Shown here: piece by piece, positions 40,967 to 55,085 of the stretch
Numbering within the stretch: position 1 is the first letter of the stretch
How the letters are laid out: each line of letters begins with the position of its first letter
Origin: Pseudofrankia coriaricola
Lineage (GTDB): Bacteria > Actinomycetota > Actinomycetes > Frankiales > Frankiaceae
Assembly (NCBI RefSeq): GCF_001854805.1
Contig: NZ_MBLO01000248.1
Coordinates: 1 to 64,000, forward strand
Direction of reading: 5' to 3'
Length of the DNA: 64,000 nucleotides
Translations under genes and position numbers: made by a program
The notes under the pieces: model-generated
Seen by the model: only the letters and a program-made list of their open reading frames with translations
Databases searched by the model: none
Told to the model about the DNA's origin: nothing

Positions 40967-43333
40967 TCAGGAGCTTGGAGTCGGGTCGGCGGTGGGTGGG
41001 GCGTTGGCCACGACCGGTCGGGGCATCGGCCGGTGGGCGAAGGTCGGACGGCGGTTGACCCGCGGACGTGGGACGGGCCAGGTGGGGACGGCCGCGGTGG
41101 CGAGAGACCACAACGCGGTTGTGAGGAGGGCCAGGCCGACTAGCGCGACGAGGCCTAGCGTCCACAGCGTGAACGTGGGCGCGTGGGCTCCGCTCACGAC
41201 CAGCGCCGACCGGAGGCGGCCGACCGTGTCGTACTGGTGCAGCGCCGGGAGCTTGAACGCGAGCTCCCGTCCCGTCATGACACAGGTCATGAGGGCGAGC
41301 GCGGCGACCGTGACGACGGTGGGCAGGCCGCGGCGCGCGCCTGGCAGCGCGGCGAGCGCGGCCGCGAGGAGCAGCGTCGCGACCGGTACGGCTGGCAGGA
41401 GGTAACGGGCGAACCACGCACCACCGGCAGCGACGTAGCCGACCAGCGTGGCGGCCGCGACCGCGACATGCAGCATGATCAGCACCCATGCGAACGCGCC
41501 CGGCGCCCGGCGACGGCACACGCCGAGAAAGCCCGCCGTGGCGTCTCGCGTCCCACGCAGGTCGGGCTCGGGCGCCAGATCAGGCACGGGCCCGGGCGCC
41601 AGATCAGGCACGGGCGCCGGATCGGAGGCGCCGTCGTCCGGCGCCTCGCGGGCGGGCGGCAGGGCGATCGGGCCGGCCGACGGCAGTGCCCTCCGAGCCG
41701 CGAGCAGCCGCGCGCCGCGCGCCCACAGGACCGCGCACCGGCGGGCGGTCCAACGCAGCGCCGCCAGCGTGAGGCCCGCGACGAGCACCAGCAGGACCAG
41801 CTTCGGCCCGTCCGTCAGGTCACGGCCGTCGGTGAGCAGGCGCGGGCGGCCGTAGAAGCCCCGGTAGATGGCCCAGGCGAAAGCGCGTGAGTGCAGGATC
41901 TCGCCGGCCGTCATCGGCTTTTCCGATATCGGGAACATTTTGGCGATCAGGCCGCTCGCCGTGAGATCGCCGTAAAGCTGGATGTTTCTCCAGTAGAACC
42001 AGCCGATTCCCGCGCATACGACCGCCGCGCCACCCGCCACGGTGGCGATCCCGAATCCAAGTCGGCGCCACCTCCCGCCGGAGTGGAGTGCGACGGCGAT
42101 TCCGGCGACCGGCAGGAGAAGCCCCGCCTCGAGCACGCCGCTCGCCCGGGTCGCCGCCGCCGCGAGCACCACGGCCGCCAGGCAGAGCAGGCGCATCGCG
42201 GACGGCCCGCGCCGTAGCAGCGCGACCGTGGCCGCTAGGCCCGCGACGATCGTCGCGAGGGATAGCCCGTCGTTGTAGAGCTGGCCGCAGGAGTTGACGA
42301 ACATTCCGACCGTGCCCATGACCGCCGCCGTGCCGACGGCCAGGTCCGGGCGCGCGGGTACTAGCTCGCGCACCAGCCAGGCGATCGCGGCGAGCGCCGC
42401 GATTCCGAAGACGACGTTCAGAAGCCTGGCCGCGCGGAAACCGGCGATCGGGTGGCCGCTGTGAATGCCGGCCTCGAGTGGGACCGACTGGATGGCGTAG
42501 AACAACGGCGGATGATTGGCCGTGTAGGTCAGCTGGGTGTTGCTGTGAACTCCCCGTGGCCCGTGGGCGCAGGCGGGCATTCCACCGGCGGACGCCATCT
42601 CGACGGCTACCGACAGCGGGCGGCCATTCCCGGCACTACCGGCCGTTGGCCGAGGGGCGGTGCCGGTGCCGGTGCCGCCGGCCGTCGGCCGGCCCGGCTG
42701 GGGCGCGCCGGTCTCGGCAGCCACCGGTATCGCCAAAGGCGGGCTGGACGTCGGGGGCCGGCCGGTCTCGCCCGCGCGAGGCCCTTCCCTCGTTCCGGCG
42801 CCGGGGACGGTGGCTGATCCCCGTCCGGACCCACCCTCGTGGGCCAACCGTGCGCGGGCCGCTTCGAGGCCGGCCCTGGCTTGTTCGGGGGTGACGACGC
42901 AGTCGGCGGGGATGCCCGGCATTCCGGGGAGGAGGGAGCGGACCGGGGTGTCGATCACCGGCAGGCTGCCGCTGCCGACCTCCAGGGCGTAGGAGGTGTG
43001 CTGGGCCTCGTCGGCGCTGGTGAAAGGCGGAATGGCGAGTGCTGTCAGTGTGGCAAGCGCGGCGAAGACCAGGCTCGCCCCGGAGACCCCGACCACCACC
43101 CACCGCCGCGTCGCCGAGCGACCGGCACCCCGGTCATTACCCGAACCGGGGTCATCACCCGAACCGACGCGCCTACTGACACGCGTACCGACAACCGCTA
43201 CCGCGCGACGCCACCGGGCGGCGATGTGGACACGGAGGGCGCCCCTGGCGCCGATGCCATGCGTCTTCTCGCTGTCGCCGATCTCGCGGTGGTCGCAGGC
43301 GTGCCCCGACCGCCGCTCCCCTGCCGTCCCCAC
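40967..43333 (-). CDS. Polytopic membrane protein, DUF2142/GT-C-like
   Basis: A 788-residue protein. A basic N-terminus precedes a membrane helix (VGVSGASLVFAALATLTALA) and an acidic loop motif FTSADEAQHT that corresponds to the DEPxH motif of DUF2142-like proteins. A long external loop with YTANHPPLFYAIQS follows, then more than ten helices. A Pro/Asp-rich linker near 600 (PVPDLAPGPVPDLAPEPD) interrupts the helical part. It probably transfers a sugar from a lipid-phosphate donor. Stops of this gene and of the dehydrogenase are only 7 bases apart. The exact start is uncertain because the first 70 residues are low-complexity. Confidence 0.75.
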   Translation of the reverse strand: MGTAGERRSGHACDHREIGDSEKTHGIGARGALRVHIAARWRRAVAVVGTRVSRRVGSGDDPGSGNDRGAGRSATRRWVVVGVSGASLVFAALATLTALAIPPFTSADEAQHTSYALEVGSGSLPVIDTPVRSLLPGMPGIPADCVVTPEQARAGLEAARARLAHEGGSGRGSATVPGAGTREGPRAGETGRPPTSSPPLAIPVAAETGAPQPGRPTAGGTGTGTAPRPTAGSAGNGRPLSVAVEMASAGGMPACAHGPRGVHSNTQLTYTANHPPLFYAIQSVPLEAGIHSGHPIAGFRAARLLNVVFGIAALAAIAWLVRELVPARPDLAVGTAAVMGTVGMFVNSCGQLYNDGLSLATIVAGLAATVALLRRGPSAMRLLCLAAVVLAAAATRASGVLEAGLLLPVAGIAVALHSGGRWRRLGFGIATVAGGAAVVCAGIGWFYWRNIQLYGDLTASGLIAKMFPISEKPMTAGEILHSRAFAWAIYRGFYGRPRLLTDGRDLTDGPKLVLLVLVAGLTLAALRWTARRCAVLWARGARLLAARRALPSAGPIALPPAREAPDDGASDPAPVPDLAPGPVPDLAPEPDLRGTRDATAGFLGVCRRRAPGAFAWVLIMLHVAVAAATLVGYVAAGGAWFARYLLPAVPVATLLLAAALAALPGARRGLPTVVTVAALALMTCVMTGRELAFKLPALHQYDTVGRLRSALVVSGAHAPTFTLWTLGLVALVGLALLTTALWSLATAAVPTWPVPRPRVNRRPTFAHRPMPRPVVANAPPTADPTPSS

Positions 43334-43482
43334 CTGGCATCCCGATTATCGCGGGCGGCCGGGCCTTCGTCGGCCAATGCGCCCGGAGAAGACGTTAGCG
43401 GGCCCACTCCGACGACCACGCACGCACCCGGTGGAGCCAGGCGATTTACGTCAAACCGTTCTGCTCTAGAGCAATCCGGCTT

Positions 43483-44409
43483 TCAGGTCTGGGCGGCCGA
43501 ACCGTGGGGCGTGGAGTAGGGGCGGCGCGACGGGTCGGCGGCGCCGGGCTCGGCAGCCGCCGGCAGCGGGGCGAGGTCCGCGATGGCGGAGAAGTCGTCT
43601 TCGCTCTGGCCGCGGCGGGCGGCCTCGGCGGTGAGGCCGAGCACCGCCTGGGCGAGGCCGAGCTGGCGCGGGGTGGCGCGGACGGCCAGCCTGACGTCCT
43701 TCGCGAGGGCCTCGACGGTGAACGCGGGCGGGGTGAAGTTCCCGGACTCGATCATCGCCCGCTTGTAGCCGAGGACTCCGCCCAGGAACCCGCCGGCGAG
43801 CTCGTCGAGCACGACCTCGCGGTCGAGGCCCAGGTCGACACCGAGCGCGACGGTCTCGGCGACGGCGGCCATCGCCTCGGCGAGGGTGAGGTTGACGACG
43901 AGCTTCAGCGCGCTGCCCGCGCCCACCTCGCCCACCCGGACGATCCGCTCCGGATCCCCGAACAGCTCCAGGGTCGGCCGGGCGGCGGCGAGGTCGGCCT
44001 CGCTCGCGCCGACGAGGATCTTCAGCTTGCCCTCGCGGGCCGGCCCGAGCGTGCCGACGACCGGCGCGTCCACGTATCGCAGCCCGGCGGCGGCGGCGGC
44101 CCGGCCCAGCTCGCGAGCCGACTCCGGCCCGACCGTCGTCGCGTTGATCACCAACAGCCCGGCGGGCGCGGCGACATGAACCGACTCCATCACCTCACCG
44201 GCCGACTCCGGCCCGAACAGCATCAGGACGACCACGTCGGCGTCCGCGACGGCGTCCGCGACGGAACCGGCCTCGCGGGCACCGGCCGTGACCAGCTCGG
44301 CAGCCCGGCCGGGCGTCCGGTTCCAGACGGTGAGCTCATGCCCGCCGGTCAGCGCCCGGGCCGCCATCAGCTGGCCCATCTTGCCCATTCCGAGAAATGC
44401 CACCCGCAC
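43483..44409 (-). CDS. NAD(P)-dependent beta-hydroxyacid dehydrogenase-like oxidoreductase
   Basis: A 308-residue enzyme of the 6-phosphogluconate/3-hydroxyisobutyrate dehydrogenase family. The Rossmann motif GMGKMG is at 7-12, the substrate loop DAPVVGT-x-GPAREGKL at about 114-128, and the catalytic Lys169 with Asn173 (ALKLVVN). GTG at 44409 is chosen because GGGAGG stands 6 bases upstream; the longer frame to 44673 has no similarity. It likely oxidises a small hydroxy acid or reduces an imine. It is flanked by membrane glycosyltransferase-like genes but has no clear functional link to them. Confidence 0.9.
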   Translation of the reverse strand: MRVAFLGMGKMGQLMAARALTGGHELTVWNRTPGRAAELVTAGAREAGSVADAVADADVVVLMLFGPESAGEVMESVHVAAPAGLLVINATTVGPESARELGRAAAAAGLRYVDAPVVGTLGPAREGKLKILVGASEADLAAARPTLELFGDPERIVRVGEVGAGSALKLVVNLTLAEAMAAVAETVALGVDLGLDREVVLDELAGGFLGGVLGYKRAMIESGNFTPPAFTVEALAKDVRLAVRATPRQLGLAQAVLGLTAEAARRGQSEDDFSAIADLAPLPAAAEPGAADPSRRPYSTPHGSAAQT

Positions 44410-44820
44410 GTTCGGCCTCCCATCGTCGCCGTGCGACTTCCGCCACGAACGATGGCCTACCCGGCTCAACCGGCCTCGCCCGCCAAGCAGCACGGATCCA
44501 GTCACGGCGCGGTCACCAGCGGTGTTGTCGCCACGACCGCCCGCGACGCACCTCTCATCCCACCAGAGCGCCCGGCCGGACTCGAACTCCAGCGCCAGAA
44601 GGCATACCCGGACCGGGATCACCCGTCGCTCCCAGCCCCGCCAGGCCGCCTTGATCACGTCCAGCGTATGCACAAATCCGGCAAAGCACGACAGGGAACG
44701 CCGACATCCATACCTGGCGGCCGATCAAGCCGCGGAAACCGCACCCACCTCGCCCATGACCTCCAGCCCTGCATGCGGACTGGCGCCGGGCGACGCGGCC
44801 GCGGCCGTCCGGGGCCCGGC
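44410..44820. other. Intergenic region between two minus-strand genes
   Basis: About 410 bases between the dehydrogenase start and the stop of the next gene upstream. Several small frames exist but none has protein-like features. No clear promoter boxes or hairpins were identified. Confidence 0.35.
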
Positions 44821-46809
44821 TCATCGGGCCCCGGACGGCCGCACGGCCTGGGTCTGCCCGGAGGGATCCGACGGGCCGGCAGGACTGGACGGTTCGGGAC
44901 GACCGGGCACGGGAATCGCGACGGCCGGCGCGGGGACGGCCTTCGCCGTGGCCGGCACGGCGACGCCATCGGCGTCGGCAATGTCGCCGGCCGCGGCAAT
45001 GTCGCCGGCGGCGGCAATGTCGGCCGCGGCAATGTCGCCGGCGGCGGCGAGGCCGGTGCCGATGGCGGCCGGCGTCGTGGTCTGGGCCGGCGCGCCGCGC
45101 AGGGCGCGCGCGAGGCTCGCGGCGCCGAGGACGGCGCCGGCGCCGAGGACGCCGAGGACGGACGAGAGATAGCGGTAGTCGAAGCCGGCGGTCAGCGCGC
45201 TGATCGCGAGCACCGACAGGCCGCCGGCGCCCGCGAGCCAGTACATCGGAGGAGGGCCGGGCCTGCGGCGGCGCCGGGCCACCGGGACGGCGAGCAGCCC
45301 GGCGAGCAGCCCGGCGCCGACCAGGGGCATCGGCGCGTAGCCGAGCCGCGAGTAGTCGGCGAGCCGCTCCGCGAGCCCCGTCCGCAGGGTCGTCACGACG
45401 TAGTAGCCGTCGGCCGAACTCGGGTCGCTTTCCGGCAGGACGTTGGTGAGCGTGTCCGGCAGCTCCCAGGTGTCGGCGCGGGACGTCCTGGCGTTCTCGT
45501 GCCGCGTCGGGGAGAAGTAGCCCACCAGATAGTCGCCCGACGTCCGCAGCATCATCCACGGCTGCGCGCGGACGATGTCGTCCGCGAACTCGCCGGCGAG
45601 CTCCTCTCGGCCCTTGGGGATGCGCGCGTGGCCCTGGCGTAGCGGCGACTTCGCCGGCCACAGGTAGGTGTCGGGCTGGGTGCGCCGCGCCACGGGCCGC
45701 GTGTCACACAGGGTCCGCAGCACGGGACGGTCCTCGGGCAGCGCGGCGCAGTCGGCGAACGGCGCGACCCGGCCGTACAGGAAGTACCCGGAGTGCGCCG
45801 AGACGTTGAAGTGCTTGCCCTCCGAGAGGCTCCACCCGCTGTACGCGCACACCGGCGCCGCCGCCGCGCCGACGAACGAGAGAGCCACGGCGAGTACCCG
45901 CATGATCCCGCGGACCCTCTCCGTGCCCTGCTCGCGACGGGCCCGGACGGCGGCGGCCGTCGCGGTCACGACCAGGACGGCGAACGCGACGGCGAGCGGT
46001 CCGTAGCCGACGGTCCGGACGGTGAGGCTCGCGCCGAGCAGCAGCCCGGCGAGCGCCGCGGCCCACACCCGCGGCCGGCCGGGCATCGCGAGCAGCAGCA
46101 GCCCGAGGCCCGTGAGCACGCTGAACAGCGTCTCCGCGAGGACGAACTGGCCGAGGTCGAGCACCCAGGGCGACAGCAGCATGGGCACGGCACACAGCGA
46201 GGCCACCCACGTCCGCCGGGTCACCCGGACGGCCACTGCGTACAGCACGATGCCGACGGCGAACGTCAGCGCGTGCTGGATGATCACTAGCCGGGTGAGG
46301 TGGGCCTCGCCGTCGACCAGCCGCAGGAACATCGGGTAGCCGGACGGCCGCCAGTCCTCGGGCCACAGGCCATGCCATGCCTGATCCAGGTAGGCGCCCG
46401 AGTCGCCCAGGTACATCAGCGCCGGCTGGTAGGTGACCACGACCAGCACCCTGGCGACGAGCGCCACCAGCGCGACCACACCGAACAAAGCGTGCCGCCG
46501 CGCCCACGCGCGCAGTCGCCGCCGCGCTCCTGGCCGCCACACCGCCGACCGCCAAGCCGCCGACCGCCAAGCCGCCGACCGTCGAAACGCCGCGGGGCTC
46601 GGGGCGCCATCCGTGCCATCCACGCCAGTCGTGTCGATCGTGTCGGTCGGCTCTGGGCCGGGAGGGGTCGTTGAATCCACGACCGGCTGTGTCGTCACGG
46701 TCGTGACCGGCTGGTCAAGCGGCGTCGCCATCGTCGTCAGTGTCCCAGCCGATCCCGCCGTGACGGCTCCGCCCTCCCCGGTGTCTCCCCGTGTCTGCAC
46801 CCCTCGCAC
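44821..46809 (-). CDS. Polytopic membrane protein, GT-C glycosyltransferase-like
   Basis: A 662-residue protein. After a Thr/Pro-rich and Arg-rich N-terminus there is a helix (LFGVVALVALVARVLVVV), then YLGDSGAYLDQAW, an acidic first-loop motif like those of ArnT/PMT-type mannosyltransferases, and about ten further helices. Near the C-terminus an alternating AAGDIAAADIAAAGDIA repeat is followed by a Pro/Ser-rich tail. Family assignment is by architecture only. It may use polyprenyl-phosphate sugars such as the product expected from the gene at 8812. The true start may be the ATG at 46731. Confidence 0.72.
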   Translation of the reverse strand: MRGVQTRGDTGEGGAVTAGSAGTLTTMATPLDQPVTTVTTQPVVDSTTPPGPEPTDTIDTTGVDGTDGAPSPAAFRRSAAWRSAAWRSAVWRPGARRRLRAWARRHALFGVVALVALVARVLVVVTYQPALMYLGDSGAYLDQAWHGLWPEDWRPSGYPMFLRLVDGEAHLTRLVIIQHALTFAVGIVLYAVAVRVTRRTWVASLCAVPMLLSPWVLDLGQFVLAETLFSVLTGLGLLLLAMPGRPRVWAAALAGLLLGASLTVRTVGYGPLAVAFAVLVVTATAAAVRARREQGTERVRGIMRVLAVALSFVGAAAAPVCAYSGWSLSEGKHFNVSAHSGYFLYGRVAPFADCAALPEDRPVLRTLCDTRPVARRTQPDTYLWPAKSPLRQGHARIPKGREELAGEFADDIVRAQPWMMLRTSGDYLVGYFSPTRHENARTSRADTWELPDTLTNVLPESDPSSADGYYVVTTLRTGLAERLADYSRLGYAPMPLVGAGLLAGLLAVPVARRRRRPGPPPMYWLAGAGGLSVLAISALTAGFDYRYLSSVLGVLGAGAVLGAASLARALRGAPAQTTTPAAIGTGLAAAGDIAAADIAAAGDIAAAGDIADADGVAVPATAKAVPAPAVAIPVPGRPEPSSPAGPSDPSGQTQAVRPSGAR

Positions 46810-49164
<2,355 letters not shown>

Positions 49165-49448
49165 GCGAGGCGCCTGGCCACGGGTCCTGCCCGGACACCC
49201 GAAAGGGTTGCCGGGCAGGCCCCGTGGCCAGGCCGACCGGGCCCAGCGGCCCGCGATCAAATCTTTTCACTGGCTGCAAACTTGTATTGACGGCAAACTT
49301 GTAGAGTACGCAAGATACGGTGCGGACGATCGACCACCGGCGCCGGCGGCGACCGGCCGAGAACGACCGGTCGCGCGGCGGCCGGAGCGACGAACGAACG
49401 CCGACGAGCACCACGAAGCGAGCGGGCGCGAGGGAGGAGGAACGGGCG
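49165..49448. other. Intergenic region upstream of the TetR gene
   Basis: About 280 bases. It contains the shared repeats at 49275-49304 and a strong ribosome binding site (GGAGGAGG) just before the TetR start. A TTGACG (49287-49292) with CAAGAT 18 bases downstream could be the promoter. Confidence 0.5.
49275..49304 (+). promoter_or_regulatory. Candidate operator of the TetR gene
   Basis: TGCAAACTTGTA (49275-49286) and GCAAACTTGTAG (49293-49304) start 17 bases apart and match the pair at 47041-47070. TTGACG lies between them and could be a -35 box, so binding would block transcription. Confidence 0.6.
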
Positions 49449-50177
49449 ATGGGAGTGAGTGCCGGTGTGGCCGAGCCCACCGAGCTCGGGCTGCGCGAGC
49501 GCAAGAAGCGCCAGACCCGCGACGCGATCCGGGAGGCCGCCGTCCGCCTCGTCGCCGACCGTGGCCTCGAGCGCGTGACCGTCGACGAGATCGCCCAGGC
49601 GGCGAACGTCTCCCCGCGCACGTTCTTCAACTACTTCCGGTCCAAGGAAGACGCCCTCGCCGGGATCGACGAGGACGAGATCGAGGAGACGTGCGCCGCG
49701 TTGCGCGCCCGGCCGGCCGACGAACCGCCGCTGCGTGCGCTCGCCGCGATCCTGACCGCCCGGCTCGAGCGCAGGATGCTCGACCCGCGGATGCACCAGG
49801 CACGGGTGCAGATGCACCAGAGCCACCCGCAGTTGTTCGGCGCGCACGCCGCCACCTGGCGCAACTTCGAGCGGCGCCTCGCCGAGGTCATCGGCGAGCG
49901 CACCGGCCTGTCGGCCGACGAGGACCCGTACCCGGCGACCGTCGTCGCCGTGGCGATGGCCGTCGTCCGGTCGACGATCTCCCACTGGCAAGGAACCCAG
50001 AACCCGTCCGCGGCGGCGCTGTCGGCGAACCTGCGGGCGGGATTCGACAGCGTCGCCCGCGGCCTCGCGCCGCCCGCGTCCGGGCAGCCGGCCGCGTCCG
50101 GGCAGCCGCGCGCGGCCCCAAACCCGCCGCCGGCCACGCCGCCGCTCGTGACGCCGGCCGACGCCACGCCCGCCTGA
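49449..50177 (+). CDS. TetR family transcriptional regulator
   Basis: A 242-residue protein. The DNA-binding region (about 18-65) includes RKKRQTRDAIREAAVRLVAD and VDEIAQAANVSPRTFFNYF, close to AcrR/TetR recognition helices. The C-terminal 40 residues are Pro/Ala-rich and probably disordered. The ATG at 49449 is preceded by GGAGGAGG. It lies between two paralogous DHA2 transporter genes, and shared upstream repeats suggest it regulates the first transporter and itself; the second is probably read through from it, as only 111 bases separate them. Confidence 0.93.
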   Translation: MGVSAGVAEPTELGLRERKKRQTRDAIREAAVRLVADRGLERVTVDEIAQAANVSPRTFFNYFRSKEDALAGIDEDEIEETCAALRARPADEPPLRALAAILTARLERRMLDPRMHQARVQMHQSHPQLFGAHAATWRNFERRLAEVIGERTGLSADEDPYPATVVAVAMAVVRSTISHWQGTQNPSAAALSANLRAGFDSVARGLAPPASGQPAASGQPRAAPNPPPATPPLVTPADATPA

Positions 50178-50216
50178 ACCCATCGAGCCCGGCCCGACTG
50201 AGCACGGACCGACTGA

Positions 50217-52019
<1,803 letters not shown>

Positions 52020-52398
52020 AACACAGAAAGTGATCGCGCGCACACGGCTGAACGGGCCGCTGGCGGCCGATCACGGGAGCCCTGGCCGATCCCCTGGGTG
52101 CCCGGCGACCACGCCCGAGGCACCAGGCCGCCGGGGTCTCACCGGAAACCCGATCCGTGGCACGTCAGCCAGCCCATAGACAGGCTGAGTTGACACACTT
52201 CGCGGCACCGCCATTGATGTGTGTTGGATGAGCAGGCCTATAGGCCGGCCTAAATGACACAGTTCGACATCCAGCACCCGCTCGGGCGTCCCGGCCGCAA
52301 GGGACGAGACCTCGGAGCCGCCGCGGCACGCCCCACCCCGACAGCGGCGGGGCGTGCGGGCGGAACCACAGCCGCGACCCCGCGCACCATGGTCGGGG
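52020..52398. other. Convergent intergenic region
   Basis: About 380 bases between the stops of the second DHA2 gene and the DUF2142-like gene. TGACACA-S-TTCG occurs at about 52190 and 52254 as a direct repeat, and AGGCCTATAGGCCGGCCT near 52230 is partly palindromic. No gene is supported; a bidirectional terminator is expected but I cannot point to one. Confidence 0.4.
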
Positions 52399-54390
52399 TT
52401 ATCGAGAACCCGCCACCGCATCCGCCGCGTCCGCGCCAACGACCCCGCCGGGCTCAGGGCTGGTGGCGCCCGCGGCGGATGGCTTCGCGTGGTCGTCTCC
52501 GGCCAGCCCCGCCGGCAGGTCGCGCAAGGACGAGCGGGAGACGACGACGAGCGCCGCCACGACCAGCGCGCCGGTGGCCGCGAGGATCGTCCAGGTGACA
52601 CCCACAGGGAACGGAGCCCAGCGGGCGATCGCGGCTGCGGCGTCCGGGATCCGCGCCGGGGTGAAGGCGACGCCGCGGCCGAGCCAGTAGTAGCTGCAGA
52701 TGGCCAGCAGCGCGAACGCCTGCATGAGCACCGCGCCGACGAGCAGGATCACCGGAGTCCAGCACGCGCGCCGGCCGAGCAGCCGGGCAAGACCCGCCAC
52801 GGCGACCACGGCGATGCCGACGACGCCGAGATAGAGGTAGCGGCCTTGGACGGCGATGCCGCGGGTGTAGCGCTCGTAGTCGGCCCAGCTGCGCTGGCCG
52901 ACCGTCACATAGGCGAACACGGCCGGCAGCAGCAGGACTGCCGGAACCGCGGGCGTGCGCAGCCGGCCCAGCCAGCGCCGCCCGGCTGGCGCCGCCGCCA
53001 TGTCGGCCGCGGCCCGCGCCGGGATCGGCGGAACGGACGACTCCGCGGGCCCGCGTCCACGCCCGCGTGGACCGGCGAGGCCGGTCGCGAGCCCGACGAG
53101 GCCGACCGCGACGACGACGACGGTCGCGGAGACGATCGCGATCGGCGTCAGCTGCGGCGGTTCGAACATGCCCAGCCCGGCCCAGAACCGGTTGAACATG
53201 GTCTGGACGAAGTACCACAGCCAGGTCCAGAACGAGTCGGGCAGCAGCAACGGCTCCCGGCGGGGCGGGTCTACCCCCCAGCCGTTCGGCTGGACCGCCC
53301 CGTAGAGCACGTAGTTGCGCACCCACCACCAGCCGCCGCCGGCGAGCCCCACGCCGAGCGCGATGGCCGCCGGCCGCCACGGCAGCGAGGCGAGCGCCGC
53401 GCGCAGGCGGGCACGGCGCGGCTCGGTGCCGGCCGGCCTCGCGTCGCGGTCGCGCAGCCAGCCGACCAGGTAGGCGGCGGCGACCATGAGCGGCAGCAGC
53501 AGGGCCGTTCCTTTGGACAGCAGGGCCACCGTGAGCCACAGCCCGGCCCAGACCGCCGTGCGCGCCCGCCGGTCGCCTCGCAGCACCCCTGCGAGGACAA
53601 ACGTCAGGGCGCTCGCGGACAGCATGAGGATGCCGTCGTTGTTGAACGACGAGCCGACCCGGGTGAGGCCGGGAACCGCCAGCGGCAGCACCGCGGCGCC
53701 CCGCGCCACCATCTCGGCGAGGCCGAGGCGGCGTGCCGTCGCCCAGGCCAGCAACGGCAGCGGCGCGACCAGCAGGATGTTGAGCAGCCGCAGGACATAG
53801 ACCTGTTCGTCGTAGGCCCAGTCGTCCGAGCCTGGCAGCGCGGACAGCAGCCCGGCACCGACGGCGTAGACCAGCGGCGGGTGCTGCACCATCTGGTTCG
53901 ACAGCCGGCCGTCGGTGACGGGGTCCGGCCCACCGAGCTCGTCGAACGAGCCACGCTCAGGGCGTGGCGTCGGGGTGATCTCGGCGAACGACGGCGAGCC
54001 GCGTCGCTTGCCGCCGGACTGGAACATGTCGGCGTAGTCGCCTCGGTCGAAGTCGTCCGAGGTCGCCGCGACCCCCTTGGAGATCGTCTTGTCACCCGGG
54101 CCGGGCCAGCCGGCGCCGTGCTGGAGCCCATAGACCATGTCGACGTGCTGCGCCTCGTCGTAGCCGGCCCACGTCGGGTAGATCACCGAGTAGGTAGCAA
54201 GCAGCGCGACGTGCAGCGCGGTGATCAGCAGCACGGCCGCCGGCACCCGCCGGGCCAGCGCCCCGGCGGCCCCGGCCGCTTTCCCGGGGGCCCGCCGCGG
54301 GCGCCGCACGCGCCGCGGGTGGTCCGGCGCGCCGGCGGCGGCTGGTCCGCCGGATGGGTCGGGCGCGGTCGGCTGGGAGGGAATCCCCAT
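52399..54390 (-). CDS. Polytopic membrane protein, DUF2142/GT-C-like
   Basis: A 663-residue protein. A 50-residue Pro/Arg-rich N-terminus precedes LLITALHVALLATYSVIYP and the motif WAGYDEAQHVDMVYGLQHG, equivalent to the DEPxH loop of the protein at 11380. MVQHPPLVYAVGAGLL follows, then GSSFNNDGILMLSASALT, both shared in pattern with 11380 (QHPPLYY, SSVNNDALL). About eleven helices are visible. ATG at 54390 is preferred; the frame is open to 54693 but the extra residues are Arg-rich and lack family features. A role in extracytoplasmic sugar addition is likely but unproven. Confidence 0.78.
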   Translation of the reverse strand: MGIPSQPTAPDPSGGPAAAGAPDHPRRVRRPRRAPGKAAGAAGALARRVPAAVLLITALHVALLATYSVIYPTWAGYDEAQHVDMVYGLQHGAGWPGPGDKTISKGVAATSDDFDRGDYADMFQSGGKRRGSPSFAEITPTPRPERGSFDELGGPDPVTDGRLSNQMVQHPPLVYAVGAGLLSALPGSDDWAYDEQVYVLRLLNILLVAPLPLLAWATARRLGLAEMVARGAAVLPLAVPGLTRVGSSFNNDGILMLSASALTFVLAGVLRGDRRARTAVWAGLWLTVALLSKGTALLLPLMVAAAYLVGWLRDRDARPAGTEPRRARLRAALASLPWRPAAIALGVGLAGGGWWWVRNYVLYGAVQPNGWGVDPPRREPLLLPDSFWTWLWYFVQTMFNRFWAGLGMFEPPQLTPIAIVSATVVVVAVGLVGLATGLAGPRGRGRGPAESSVPPIPARAAADMAAAPAGRRWLGRLRTPAVPAVLLLPAVFAYVTVGQRSWADYERYTRGIAVQGRYLYLGVVGIAVVAVAGLARLLGRRACWTPVILLVGAVLMQAFALLAICSYYWLGRGVAFTPARIPDAAAAIARWAPFPVGVTWTILAATGALVVAALVVVSRSSLRDLPAGLAGDDHAKPSAAGATSPEPGGVVGADAADAVAGSR

Positions 54391-55085
54391 GCCGCCCGCC
54401 TCGGGCGGGGGGGACGCGGTGTCGGTGCGCTCGCTGATCTTTGGCTCCGTGGTTGCTTCGTCGCGGGCGCGTCGCGCCCTCCTCCGGCCATGCCGGCCGC
54501 CAGGCCGGCTCCGCCGGGTCTCCGCGGCCCATTCGTGGCCGAACGGCCCCTCATGTGGGCCGTGGTCCGTTGCGATTCGGCCCGATATGGCCCGCGACCC
54601 GCCCGTCAAGCCTAGACGACCGGTTCCGGCGCCCCGGCGGCCCGGGAGGCCACGCCGCCGGGCACCACGGTGCCCATGCCGTGCCGCCCGCATGCCGTGC
54701 CGCCCGCATGCCGTGCCGCCCCGCGCCGCGCGCCGTGCTGCCCAGGTCTATGCGATGCCCAGGCGCGATGGTGTTGCCTGGGTGTGGGCCGCGCCACGGT
54801 GCCCGGCCGTGCCGGGTGCTTGGTGCTCACCGCCGGACGCCGCACGGCGCGGGCGCCCCACGCGGCCAGGCGCCGTGGGAGTCCCACCACGCCACCGCAC
54901 AAACCTGTGCAATACCTGTGAATCCACCCGGGCCTCCCGCAGGTGGCGGGCAGGCACGCGCCGATGTCACCGGCACACCCGCCCTGAGCCGTGGCGGCCG
55001 GCGTCGGAACCCGCCCGGGAAGGCACGGCGGGTGCCTACCTGACGTGGGTGCCGGGTTGTTCGACGGTCTGCCAGACTGCGAACC
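54391..55085. other. Divergent intergenic region upstream of rmlD
   Basis: About 695 bases. Positions 54675-54722 are three tandem copies of a 16-base unit. The rest is GC-rich without protein-like features. CAGACT 7 bases before the rmlD GTG could be a weak -10 box for a leaderless transcript. Confidence 0.4.
54675..54722. repeat. 16-bp tandem repeat, three copies
   Basis: CATGCCGTGCCGCCCG is repeated at 54675, 54691 and 54707, the last copy ending with a one-base change. It is a simple repeat of the type that changes copy number by slippage. Confidence 0.85.
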